Source: an uncultured Pseudomonadota bacterium (lineage in GTDB: Bacteria > Myxococcota_A > UBA796 > SXON01). From it: a DNA stretch of 64,000 nucleotides. Positions 48,668 to 58,013 of the stretch are shown here, piece after piece (the first letter of the stretch is position 1; each line of letters opens with the position of its first letter). The notes under the pieces are model-generated. The model was given only the letters and a program-made list of their open reading frames with translations, was not told where the DNA came from and searched no databases. The position numbers and the translations under genes are program-made. The stretch spans positions 1-64,000 of the forward strand of contig CAIMSU010000103.1 in assembly GCA_903844155.1 (NCBI GenBank), read 5' to 3'.

Positions 48668-49324
48668 ATGTCATTGCGATCTTCACTCTCTCGCCTCCTG
48701 CGCGTTGTCGCCCTTCCGCTCGCCGTGTCGGCCTGCGCCGCGACGCCTGGCCCAGGCGAAGGTGCCGCGGTGAAGCCCGACGCGGCGGACCCGCTCGCAG
48801 GGCCGCAGGCCGCGGTGCTCACGTCCCACGACGGCGCCGCGACCGTTCGGTCGACGATGCCGTCCGTTCCCCAATCGGGGCAGCCAGCTCCGGCGCTGCA
48901 CCTCAAGAACGTGGAGGGCGGTGACTTTTCGCTCAGCGCGCTCGCGGACCCGACGGGCGAGTCCTCCCCGAAAGGGGTGCTCGTGGCGTTCATGGCGTCG
49001 TGGTGCCAGTACTGCTCCAACAGCCTGCCGACGCTCGTGGCGATCGAAAAGGCAAACCCGGATCTGGAGGTCGTGGCGGTGACCGTCGACGACCGTCCGG
49101 ACATGCAGACGGCCGAGCTTGCGAAGGTGCGGAAAGCCGGGCTGACGGGCCCGGTGCTCGTGGCGGACCAGGACGCGATCAGGGACTGGGTTGGCGGCGG
49201 AAAGTCGGTTCCAAAGTACTTCTTCGTCAACCACAACGGGCTGATCGTGGCGCACGACGATGGGTTTGGCGGCAAGGTCGAGCCGCTGATGCCGAAGCAG
49301 GCCGCGCGCGCGCTCGAGGACTGA
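48668..49324 (+). CDS. TlpA-like thioredoxin-fold lipoprotein
   Basis: LAVSACAATPG lipobox; VLVAFMASWCQYCSNSLPTLVAIEK. Confidence 0.88.
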   Translation: MSLRSSLSRLLRVVALPLAVSACAATPGPGEGAAVKPDAADPLAGPQAAVLTSHDGAATVRSTMPSVPQSGQPAPALHLKNVEGGDFSLSALADPTGESSPKGVLVAFMASWCQYCSNSLPTLVAIEKANPDLEVVAVTVDDRPDMQTAELAKVRKAGLTGPVLVADQDAIRDWVGGGKSVPKYFFVNHNGLIVAHDDGFGGKVEPLMPKQAARALED

Positions 49325-51646
49325 GTGGAAGGCGAGGCGCGCCCGGGATGGGGCATCGGGGTCGCGGCGGTGTCCGCGGTCGGCCTTGGGGTGGCGGTCT
49401 ACCTCACGCATCTGCACATCGAACTCTTCTACGGAAAGGGCGTTGGCGACTCGCTTTGCGACCTGTCCGCAGGATTCAACTGCTCCGCAGTGAATGGATC
49501 GCCAGAGTCGGAGATCCATGGCGTGCCGCAGTCGATCGCGGCGATCCCGATGTTCGTGGTCACCGCGCTGCTCGGGCTCTACGGGCTTCGGGGCGCCGAC
49601 GCGCAGCGGCGGGTCGCACCGGTGCTCGCCGGCGTCGGCCTCCTCGCGGTGCTCTACAGCGCCCATCTCGCCTGGATCAGCGCCACGGTGATCGGCGCGT
49701 GGTGCTTGTTCTGCATGGTGCTGTACGGCGTGAATGTCGGGCTGCTCGGGCTCGGCCTCGCGCGCTCCGGCCCCCTCTCGCGCGCGCCCATCACGCTCGC
49801 GCTGTCGTTTGTGCGCACGCCGCTGGTCGTCGGCGGGACCACGGCGGCGTTCGCGCTCTCGTTCGCGGGGACCTGGCTGGGGTACACCCACGTCCGGGAC
49901 AGCGTCGTCGCCGAGTCGGCGAAGGCGGCTGTTGCGGCGGTCGCGGCGAGCCCAAAGCCGGCGCTGGGGAAGCCCGAGGCCGATCCGGGAAAACGAAAGA
50001 TCAAGCTCGGGGTGGCGAAGGACCTCCCGGTCCCCGCGGGCGCACCTACTCGCGGACCCGCGAGCGCGAAGGTCACCATCGTCGAGTTCAGCGACTTTCA
50101 GTGCCCCTTTTGCAAGCGCCTGGCCACCACGCTGCATCAAGTGCAGGGCGAGTACCCAGACGACGTGCGGCTCGTCTACCTGCAGTTCCCGATGAACACC
50201 GACTGCTCCAAAGCGCCGCTCAAGAAGTCCCTCCATCCCAACGCCTGCCACGCGGCGGCCACCGCCGTGTGCGCGGGTCGCCAGGGGAAGTTCTGGGAGA
50301 TGCACGACGCCCTTTTTGACGCCCAGGCGGACTTTGGCGACAAGGAATGGGCGGTGCTCGCGGGCGCCGTCGGCCTCGATCCCACTGCGTTCAACGCCTG
50401 TTTCGCCTCCGACGACACGCAGGCGGCCATCCTCGCGGACACCCAGGTCGGCGCCGACCTTGGGGCCAGCGGGACCCCGACCTTCTTCGTGAATGGCCGG
50501 CAGTTGACCGGCGCCCAGCCGATCGAGGTCATCCGCGCGGTCATCGACGCAGAGCTCGCCGGGAACAAAGCGGCGCTGGATCTCGATGTCGCGATCGGCA
50601 CCGAGACGACCGGGCCCGTGACCGTCGGCACCGACCCCGTCGCCGTCCCCGGCACAAGCGCCACGATCGATGCCCTTGAGGCCTCGCTCGATGGCAACCG
50701 CGCCGTGAGCAAGGCAGGGGCGGTGCCCGCTCGGAGCGTCTCCTGGTACGACGCTGACACGGCCTGCAAGGCGGCTGGAAAGCGCCTCTGCACCGAGAAG
50801 GAGTGGTTGTCGGCATGCACCGGCGCCACCCCGATCGACAGCGACCGCAACGGCGTGTTTTCCGACGACGATCAGGGCGGCAGGGCCTACGGCTACGTTG
50901 GTGACCGGCTCTCCGGGGCCTGCGCCGACTCCCGGAACCCGGACGCCGTCGGGGAGCTGGTGACGGGAAACCACCCGAAGTGCGGTACGCCCGAGGGCGT
51001 CTACGACCTTGTTGGCGGTGTCAAGGAGTGGGTGGGGCTGACACCGGGAACCGCAGCCACCAAGGGCGGCTCGTATTCGTCCGGCGATTCCGCGCGATGT
51101 GGCTACTACCGCGACGACATCGCGCCGGAGACGAAGGACCCTGCCACCGGCTTTCGCTGCTGCAGCGGCCCCGCGGACCCACCACCGACCGAAGCGCGCC
51201 CCGGTCGGGATGTCGGCGAAAAGATCGATGCGCTCTCGCTCCCGCTCGTCGGTGGCGGCAAGGTCACCACCCGATCCCTCGGCGGCCACCCAGCGATCGT
51301 CACGTTCTGGGCAACCTGGTGCGCTCCCTGCCAGAAGGAGATGCCGGCCCTCGCCGCGCTCTACACCGCCCACAAGGCCGATGGCCTGCAGATCCTCGCC
51401 GTCTCCGTCGACAAGGACGAGGCCAAACTCACGGCATGGCTGTCGGCTCATCCGATGCCCTTCCCGATCGCACGCGACCCCGATGGCGCGATCCTCAACA
51501 CGTTCTCGAATCGCGGGCTGCCGACGACCCTGTGGGTCAAACGTGACGGGACAATTCGGCTTCGCACCACCGGGATTCCACCGGGTGCGGAGAAGCGGCT
51601 GGGCGAGCTGGTCGATGAACTGCTCGCCAGCGGCACTGCGGGGTGA
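49325..51646 (+). CDS. four-domain fusion: VKOR - DsbA/thioredoxin - FGE/SUMF1-like - TlpA thioredoxin
   Basis: CDLSAGFNCSAV...VIGAWCLFCMVLYG (VKOR); FSDFQCPFCKRLA (DsbA-like); SWYDADTACKAAGKRLCTEKEWLSAC...GVYDLVGGVKEWV...GGSY (FGE-like); FWATWCAPCQKEMPAL (TlpA). Confidence 0.88.
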   Translation: MEGEARPGWGIGVAAVSAVGLGVAVYLTHLHIELFYGKGVGDSLCDLSAGFNCSAVNGSPESEIHGVPQSIAAIPMFVVTALLGLYGLRGADAQRRVAPVLAGVGLLAVLYSAHLAWISATVIGAWCLFCMVLYGVNVGLLGLGLARSGPLSRAPITLALSFVRTPLVVGGTTAAFALSFAGTWLGYTHVRDSVVAESAKAAVAAVAASPKPALGKPEADPGKRKIKLGVAKDLPVPAGAPTRGPASAKVTIVEFSDFQCPFCKRLATTLHQVQGEYPDDVRLVYLQFPMNTDCSKAPLKKSLHPNACHAAATAVCAGRQGKFWEMHDALFDAQADFGDKEWAVLAGAVGLDPTAFNACFASDDTQAAILADTQVGADLGASGTPTFFVNGRQLTGAQPIEVIRAVIDAELAGNKAALDLDVAIGTETTGPVTVGTDPVAVPGTSATIDALEASLDGNRAVSKAGAVPARSVSWYDADTACKAAGKRLCTEKEWLSACTGATPIDSDRNGVFSDDDQGGRAYGYVGDRLSGACADSRNPDAVGELVTGNHPKCGTPEGVYDLVGGVKEWVGLTPGTAATKGGSYSSGDSARCGYYRDDIAPETKDPATGFRCCSGPADPPPTEARPGRDVGEKIDALSLPLVGGGKVTTRSLGGHPAIVTFWATWCAPCQKEMPALAALYTAHKADGLQILAVSVDKDEAKLTAWLSAHPMPFPIARDPDGAILNTFSNRGLPTTLWVKRDGTIRLRTTGIPPGAEKRLGELVDELLASGTAG

Positions 51647-52878
51647 CCTCCCGCCCCGTCCCGGTCGCGGTTCTCGGCACGGTCCTGGTCACCGTACCGC
51701 TCACCGCGCTGGCCACGCTCTGGTGGACGGCTCGGCCACGTCCCACCGACGCGCCCATCGTTGCCTCGAGCGTGCCGCCGACGGCTTCCCGCTCGGACCC
51801 TGCCCGCACCGATCCCCCGAAGCCGGCCGCAGCCGACCCGCCGGCTCTCGCACAGGCGGTCGACCCACCCCGGCTTGTGCGTACTGACATCGCCGCCTGG
51901 GCCGCCGGCGCCCGTCGCGTCGCCGCGACCGACCTCGATGGGGACGGCGACTCGGAGATCGCGCTCGTCGGCGCCGACGTCACGGTGGTGACCAGCACAG
52001 GTCAGGCCCTCGCCACGACGCCCGCGGCCGGCGGCATCAACGTACTCGAGGGCTTCGGGGGCGCGTTCTACGCGGGGTGGGGCCGCGACAAGGACGCGCC
52101 GAACGCGAGCGCCAGCATCGTCCGATACACCCTCCGCCAACGTGCCCTGAGCGCCGAGACGGTCGTCGCCCCGACGACGACACGGCCCCAGATCGTCGCC
52201 ATCTCCCCAGCCAAGCCCGCCGGACTCCTGTTGGCGTGGTTCAGCGACAAGTACGGCGTGACGGCAGTCCGAGGTTCGCAAAGCGCGAAGCGCGCGCCCT
52301 GGACGCTGACCTCCGCCGCCGCCACGAGGACCGCCCCCGTATGGCTCTCGACCGACCTCGACGGCGACGGTGTCGACGACCTCGTCTACGGCAGGACCTA
52401 CGGGGACGCGGTCGGGTCCAGCGGCGACGCCTGGGTCGTGCGTAGCGCTGGCGGCGACAAGGTCGCAATTCCGACGACCGGCGGGGTGCGGGCCGGCTGC
52501 CTGGCCGACACCGACGGCGACGGCAGGCCCGAGGTCGTCCTCGCCGACGGCTGGGACAAGGACTACGGGCACCTTGCGAAGGCCGAGATCCGGCTCGTGA
52601 CCTGGGTAAACGGCGCGGTGCAGAGCGTCGTTCTCGACCGCAGCCCCGGCGACTACGACGTGACCCGCCTGCTCGCAGCCGACCTCGACGGGGATGGGAA
52701 ACAGGAGATCCTCGCCGTGACCAACACGAAGCTCAGGGTGATCAGCCGCCGAGGGAGCGGCTGGGTGGCGTGGGACGCGGCGTCGGGTACGGTCGACGCC
52801 GCCGTCGCCCTCGGACGGGGCGGGCCGACGGTCGTCGCAATCGGTCCGAAGCCGGAGGCGCTTGTGATCGGCAGGTGA
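51643..52878 (+). CDS. FG-GAP/VCBS-repeat protein
   Basis: DLDGDGDSEIALVGADV, DLDGDGVDDLVYGRT, DTDGDGRPEVVLADGW, DLDGDGKQEILAVTN; GTGA overlap with upstream gene. Confidence 0.85.
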   Translation: MTSRPVPVAVLGTVLVTVPLTALATLWWTARPRPTDAPIVASSVPPTASRSDPARTDPPKPAAADPPALAQAVDPPRLVRTDIAAWAAGARRVAATDLDGDGDSEIALVGADVTVVTSTGQALATTPAAGGINVLEGFGGAFYAGWGRDKDAPNASASIVRYTLRQRALSAETVVAPTTTRPQIVAISPAKPAGLLLAWFSDKYGVTAVRGSQSAKRAPWTLTSAAATRTAPVWLSTDLDGDGVDDLVYGRTYGDAVGSSGDAWVVRSAGGDKVAIPTTGGVRAGCLADTDGDGRPEVVLADGWDKDYGHLAKAEIRLVTWVNGAVQSVVLDRSPGDYDVTRLLAADLDGDGKQEILAVTNTKLRVISRRGSGWVAWDAASGTVDAAVALGRGGPTVVAIGPKPEALVIGR

Positions 52879-52917
52879 CAGGCGAGCTTCTGCGAGTGCG
52901 CTGCCGTTGGGGTGCGT

Positions 52918-52980
52918 TGCCCTATAAATCAATGAAGCGTCATTATCGTCACCCGGTGTCAAATGATTCTGGAAATACCA
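52918..52980. promoter_or_regulatory. AT-rich intergenic island
   Basis: ttgccctataaatcaatgaagcgtcattatcgtcacccggtgtcaaatgattctggaaatacc, visibly AT-rich against the surrounding GC background. Confidence 0.4.
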
Positions 52981-53019
52981 TCGGAGGGGCCCCCGTGGGA
53001 ACGCCTTCGGGTACACTGA

Positions 53020-54357
53020 GTGCCTGATTGGGAGCGTCCGTTGCTCGTCGTGGTGGTCAGTCCGGACTTCGAGCTCGGCCGGGTGCTGACCACCCTGCTG
53101 GCGGGAGACGGCTGTGCCATCACCGCCTGCGCGGGTGCCGTTCAGGCCCTCGAACTCCCCGAATCGACGACGGCGCTGGCGCTGGTGATCGACGGCCGGG
53201 CGGACGCCGAGGCGTTGTCGCTGGTGTCGGAGCTCCGACGTCGAGGGACGCTCCGGGAGGGGGCGCCGGTCGTCTTCGTGTGCGCGGTTGTGGACGATTG
53301 GGCGGAAATCGCCCGGATCCGCGGGAGACTGGTGGTCAGGCCAGCGAGCCTGCTTGACGTCGCAGAGCTCCTGAGGTGCGCGATCCCCACCCGCCGGGCC
53401 GATGATCCGCTTCGGAGCCGCCCGCCGCCCACCGCACGTCGCGGCGAGGCCCTCGCCAACGCACGGCGCCTCATGCGGTGGTGGGCGACGCGGGCCACCG
53501 GGGTTCTCTGTGTGGAGGGCCGCGCGGACGGCTGGTTCCTGCTTTCGCAGGGCGGACCGGTGGGTCCGGACGGTCTCGCGGCCATCGACCACGCGCTCGC
53601 GGGAGCGGACGTCACGCTTGACCGGTGCGAGGTCGACGAGCCCGGCGACCGGGGCGCGCTCGGACGCCGGCTCTGGAGCGCGGCGCGAGACGCCGTCGCG
53701 GGAGAGTCGGTCATCTCCCTCATCCCGGCGCAGAACGGACTCACTCGGGCCGCGTTCGGCTTGCCGCTCTCGCCCGAAACACGCCGATGCATCGAGCGGC
53801 TGGGAGGGGTCAGCGTGGAGCGACTCGCGCGCCGCGAGCGCGCCTCTGTGGCCGAGGTCGCGGCGGATTTCGCCGCCCTGCGCTGGCTTGGGGTGATCGG
53901 CCTCCGCGACCCGATGACGCCCCCGGTGGACGTGGACGTGGACACGCCGTCCGAGCACCCGGTCCCCACCGAGGTCGAGGTCGCCATGGATGCCCCCTCG
54001 CCATCGCCCCAGGGACGGCAGGCAACGGGCATCATCCTCGATCGCCTCGTGCGAGACGGCATCGACGCGGTCTCCCGGGCCGACTGGCGACGCGCCGACG
54101 AGCTGCTCTCCCGCGCCCGCCGAACCGCGCCCGAGAACCCGATCGTGGCGGCCCACCTCGGCTGGGCGCGGTTTCACAACCCGGACATCGCAGCAGCGAG
54201 GCGTGCCAGCGAAGGCACGGACCTGGTCGAACTGGCGCTCCAGATCGACGCCGATTGCGCTCTCGCCTGGCGGTACTGCGGGGAGCTCGCGACGCTCCGC
54301 GGAGACGTTGCGCTCGCGGCTCGGTGCTTTGGGACGGCGCTCAAGCTCCTCTCGTAG
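53020..54357 (+). CDS. receiver-like domain protein with C-terminal TPR-like repeats
   Basis: LLVVVVSPDFELGRVLTTLLAGDG..., ALVIDGRADAEAL; C-terminal RADWRRADELLSRARRTAPENPIVAAHLGWARF. Confidence 0.6.
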   Translation: MPDWERPLLVVVVSPDFELGRVLTTLLAGDGCAITACAGAVQALELPESTTALALVIDGRADAEALSLVSELRRRGTLREGAPVVFVCAVVDDWAEIARIRGRLVVRPASLLDVAELLRCAIPTRRADDPLRSRPPPTARRGEALANARRLMRWWATRATGVLCVEGRADGWFLLSQGGPVGPDGLAAIDHALAGADVTLDRCEVDEPGDRGALGRRLWSAARDAVAGESVISLIPAQNGLTRAAFGLPLSPETRRCIERLGGVSVERLARRERASVAEVAADFAALRWLGVIGLRDPMTPPVDVDVDTPSEHPVPTEVEVAMDAPSPSPQGRQATGIILDRLVRDGIDAVSRADWRRADELLSRARRTAPENPIVAAHLGWARFHNPDIAAARRASEGTDLVELALQIDADCALAWRYCGELATLRGDVALAARCFGTALKLLS

Positions 54358-54417
54358 GGTGGCGCCGGCCGAGGTTGGAGGCCAGCGGTACCGGGCGCAA
54401 GGCGATACCGTGGCGCT

Positions 54418-55761
54418 GTGACCCAGACCGCCGCCTCCCCCGCACTGCTCCTGGACATGAACGCGCGTCAATGGCGCGTGGTCGGCGCCGCCTGGCTCGG
54501 GTGGGGCTTCGACGTGTTCGATGCCTTGCTCTTCAACTACGTTGCTGCAAACTGCATCGCGAGCCTCCTCCATCTGCAGCTCGGCACCCCGGAGGCCAAG
54601 TCGGCGGCGCTTTTTTGGACGGGCGTGGCGTCCAGCGTGTTGCTGCTCGGTTCGGCCGCCGGCGGCATCTTGTTCGGGCGCGTTGCTGACCGCGTGGGTC
54701 GAAGCCGGACGATGATCGGCACCATGGTGCTGTACGCCATCGGGACGGCGGCGTGCGCGTTCGCGCCAAACATCTGGGTGTTGCTCCTTTGTCGCGTGGT
54801 GTCGGCGCTCGGCATCGGGGGCGAGTGGGCCGCCGGTGCTTCCATGGTGGCTGAGGCCGTCCCCGAGAAGCGCCGACTCGAGGCGGGCGCCTTGCTCTAC
54901 TCCTCGGCGCCGTTGGGGCTTTTCCTTGCGACGTTCGTGAACTGGCTGGTCGCCGGCGTGCTGATGCCCGGGGATCCCGGCAACTCCTGGCGGTGGGTTT
55001 TCGCATTTGGCATTCTGCCGGCGCTCGTCGCCATCGGCGTCAGGCGGGGGATCCACGAGCCCAATCGGTTCCAGCAGGTCGTGGCGAGCGCGCCGCGGCA
55101 GGCCAGCTTCGGCGAGCTCTTCAGCCCGGCCTGGCGGCGGGCCACGTTTTCCGGACTCGCCATGGCGATCACCGCGATGTTGACCTGGTGGGCGTGCAAC
55201 GCCTTCATCCCGTTGGTCGCGGGCGGGGTCGGTGGCCGAGCCGCCGCCGCCGCTGGCCTGACCGGCGCCGCTCAGCAGGCGATGATCGAGGGGTCCAAGA
55301 CGATGGCGACCAACCTCTTCAATCTGGGTGGGCTCGTCGGTACGTTCGTCACGGTGCCGATCGCCAAGCGGCTCGGGCGCCGCTGGATGTACGGGATCTA
55401 CTTCTCGCTCTCGGCGCTCGCGCTGCTCGCCGCCTTCGCCGTCCAGTGGCCCGAAAATGTGCAAATCTACCTGTACTTTCCGGTCGGCATGACGGTTTTC
55501 GGCGTGTTCGGCAGCTTCACGTACTACCTCCCAGAGCTCTTCCCCACGCGGCTGCGGGGCACCGGCGCGGGCTTCTGCTACAACGCCGGCCGAGTCGTGG
55601 CGGCGGTCGGGCCGTTCGTGGTCGGCTCGGTCGCGTCGCGCGGTACGGACGCCCTGGTCACCGCGTTCCACCTGCTCAGTGGCGTGGCCGTCGTCCCACT
55701 CCTGGGGTTGCTGGCGCTCCCGTGGGTCCTGGAGACCAGGGGGCGGGAGCTCGCCGACTGA
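54418..55761 (+). CDS. MFS transporter (AAHS-like)
   Basis: WLGWGFDVFDALLFNYVA; GRVADRVGRSRTM; VVSALGIGGEWAAGASMVAEAVPEKRR. Confidence 0.9.
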   Translation: MTQTAASPALLLDMNARQWRVVGAAWLGWGFDVFDALLFNYVAANCIASLLHLQLGTPEAKSAALFWTGVASSVLLLGSAAGGILFGRVADRVGRSRTMIGTMVLYAIGTAACAFAPNIWVLLLCRVVSALGIGGEWAAGASMVAEAVPEKRRLEAGALLYSSAPLGLFLATFVNWLVAGVLMPGDPGNSWRWVFAFGILPALVAIGVRRGIHEPNRFQQVVASAPRQASFGELFSPAWRRATFSGLAMAITAMLTWWACNAFIPLVAGGVGGRAAAAAGLTGAAQQAMIEGSKTMATNLFNLGGLVGTFVTVPIAKRLGRRWMYGIYFSLSALALLAAFAVQWPENVQIYLYFPVGMTVFGVFGSFTYYLPELFPTRLRGTGAGFCYNAGRVVAAVGPFVVGSVASRGTDALVTAFHLLSGVAVVPLLGLLALPWVLETRGRELAD

Positions 55762-55805
55762 ACGCTGGACGCGGACTGCTTCCGCGGCCCACGGCGCCGC
55801 CCGCG

Positions 55806-56078
55806 CTAGCTGAAGAGCCGCCCCCACTCCATCCGCAGCAAGTCGGCTTGCTCCGGGCGCATGTCCCGCTCGTGGTCGAACAGCCACTCCGCGAGCCGCC
55901 GGCGCAGGTCCTCGTAGCTGATCTGGACCTCGGCGCGACGCTTGGACACGAGCTCGTGGGTGATCGCGTCCAGCGCCCGCGAGTCGATGTGCTGGAGGTC
56001 CCGCAGCAGGGCGAGCAGGTCGGCCGCTCGGGGCTCGAACAGGAGATGCTGGGCAGGGGCGAGGCGAGGCGTCATCAC
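55806..56078 (-). CDS. hypothetical protein
   Basis: 90 aa ORF between MFS and dprA. Confidence 0.5.
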   Translation of the reverse strand: MMTPRLAPAQHLLFEPRAADLLALLRDLQHIDSRALDAITHELVSKRRAEVQISYEDLRRRLAEWLFDHERDMRPEQADLLRMEWGRLFS

Positions 56079-56087
56079 GGTTTCCTA

Positions 56088-57173
56088 TCATGGCCGACCC
56101 GACGGCACGAAGCGGTTGCCTGCGACCCGCTGCGCCCGACCCTGCAGGACCAGGCCCACGAGGGCCGCGGTGACCTCGCCAAAGGGCATGCCTGTCGTCG
56201 CCATCACCCCCTCGGCTGTGTTGCCGACGCCCAGCGCTGCCGCCACGGCGTCGGTCTGGTCGGAAGGGTCCCGTCCGGGTGGAGGTGCCCCGCTGCGCGC
56301 CAGGGAGGCGGCCTGGAGCACTGTGTCCCGCCCGCGCACCATCGTCGCGCCGTCCTCGATCAGGTCGAGGCAACCGGCGCTGGCGGGCGCCCCCAGCGGC
56401 CCGGGGACGGCCAGCACCTCCTTCCCCAGCCGAAGCGCGTGACCCGCCGTGCCCTTCGCCCCGCTTCGGTGTCCCGCTTCAACGACCACAACGGCGCGCG
56501 CAAGCCCTGCGACGATGCGATTCCGCACGGGAAACGTCCACACATCGGCGGGAAGTCCTGGCGGGAATTCGCTGACGACCAGGCCCCCATCGGAGAGCAC
56601 GCGCGCCCGGAGCGTCGCCTGCCAGTGCGGCATCGGGCTGTCCAGCCCCTGCCCGAGCACCGCGACGGTCGCGCCGGGAGCGGCGAGGTGCGCCTCCCGA
56701 TCGATACCGCGCGCCAGTCCGCTCACCACGACGCCGCCCGCGACCGCGACCGCCCGCGCGAGATCGCGCGCCTGCTCAAGCCCGTACGGGGTGCACGCCC
56801 GGGCCCCGACCACTGCGACTGCGGGGCGGGTGAGCAACGACCGATCCCCCTCAGTCGTCAGCAACACCGGGGCGAAGGGCTGTCCGATGAGGGCGCCAGG
56901 CCACTCGGCGTCGGTCGGGACCAGGGCCCGAGGGTCAGACTCCGGGACACGGAGCAGCTTCAGGAGATCAAATGGCAGCCCCGCCACGGCCCATGCCGCT
57001 GGGGTGGCCGAGGCCGCAGCCGCAACCCCGCCGAGGGTGGCGATGACCCCCCAAAGGTCGACACGAGCGGCCGCCGCGGCGAGGCCGGCCCAGGGAAAGC
57101 GAGATGTACACATTGCCGGACTTCCAGACGGAAGCATGCGGTCGGCCAAGGAAAGGTAGCACGCGCTGTACAT
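56088..57173 (-). CDS. dprA: DNA-processing protein DprA/Smf
   Basis: VAVVGARACTPYGLEQARDLARAVAVAGGVVVSGLARGIDREAH...RNRIVAGLARAVVVVEAGHRSGAKGTAGHAL; start uncertain (57173 or 57113). Confidence 0.93.
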   Translation of the reverse strand: MYSACYLSLADRMLPSGSPAMCTSRFPWAGLAAAAARVDLWGVIATLGGVAAAASATPAAWAVAGLPFDLLKLLRVPESDPRALVPTDAEWPGALIGQPFAPVLLTTEGDRSLLTRPAVAVVGARACTPYGLEQARDLARAVAVAGGVVVSGLARGIDREAHLAAPGATVAVLGQGLDSPMPHWQATLRARVLSDGGLVVSEFPPGLPADVWTFPVRNRIVAGLARAVVVVEAGHRSGAKGTAGHALRLGKEVLAVPGPLGAPASAGCLDLIEDGATMVRGRDTVLQAASLARSGAPPPGRDPSDQTDAVAAALGVGNTAEGVMATTGMPFGEVTAALVGLVLQGRAQRVAGNRFVPSGRP

Positions 57174-57250
57174 CCGTCAAGGAAATTCGGCGGCGCCGTG
57201 GCGGCCGTTCCCGCCGTGGCCGCGATACATGACCTCGATCTGGAGCATTC

Positions 57251-58006
57251 ATGACCACCCGCCGCGATCTTCTTGTTGGTGCCTCTGCCCTCGTCGCCCT
57301 CGCATCCACCCTCCCCGCGAATGCGGCGGACAAGCCCGCTGCAACAGGCGCAGCCACGCCTGCCAGCGGCGACAAGGCCGCCACCGACAAGCCCGCTGCG
57401 CCGACCGGTCCCTTCACCCTGGCCCCCCTGCCGTTCGCCGATACGGACCTTGTCCCCTACATTTCGCAGAACACCCTGTCGTACCACTACGGGAAGCATC
57501 ACACAGGCTACGTCACGAAGCTCAACGAGCTGTACGTCGGAAACGAGAGCCTCGGCACGACGACAGAGGCGGTCGCGAAGGCAACGTTCGGCGACAAGGA
57601 CAAGAAGCCGCTGTACAACAACGCGGCGCAGGCCTGGAACCACGCGTTCCTGTGGAACAGCATGAAGAAAGGGGGCGGCGGCTTCCCAACCTCGGGCAAG
57701 TTCGCCGACGCGATGAAGGCCGCGTTCACGGACTCGGATGGCTGGAAGAAGGCATTCAAGGAGGCCGCGACGACCCAGTTCGGCAGCGGGTGGGCCTGGC
57801 TCATCGCCAAGGACGGGAAGCTCTCGGTCATGCACACGGCGAACGCCGACAGCCCCCAGTGGACCGGCGAGGGCACCCCGCTGCTCGTGCTCGACGTCTG
57901 GGAACACGCCTACTACCTGGATTACCAGAACAAGCGCCCCGACTATGTGGCCGCGTTTCTGGACCACCTCGCCAACTTCGACTTCGCGGCGAAGAACTTC
58001 GGGTAG
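57251..58006 (+). CDS. Fe/Mn superoxide dismutase with Tat-like export signal
   Basis: MTTRRDLLVGASALVALASTLPANAA; ISQNTLSYHYGKHHTGYVTKLN; AQAWNHAFLWNSM; LVLDVWEHAYYLDYQNKRPDYV. Confidence 0.93.
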   Translation: MTTRRDLLVGASALVALASTLPANAADKPAATGAATPASGDKAATDKPAAPTGPFTLAPLPFADTDLVPYISQNTLSYHYGKHHTGYVTKLNELYVGNESLGTTTEAVAKATFGDKDKKPLYNNAAQAWNHAFLWNSMKKGGGGFPTSGKFADAMKAAFTDSDGWKKAFKEAATTQFGSGWAWLIAKDGKLSVMHTANADSPQWTGEGTPLLVLDVWEHAYYLDYQNKRPDYVAAFLDHLANFDFAAKNFG

Positions 58007-58013
58007 ACCAGGA

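Noticed and set aside
42891-48686. 1931-aa minus-strand ORF
   Set aside because: Antisense to mmsA, aminotransferase and the C39 protein; compositionally biased, no recognisable domain.
51448-56373. 1641-aa minus-strand ORF
   Set aside because: Antisense to FG-GAP, receiver/TPR and MFS genes; same GC artefact.
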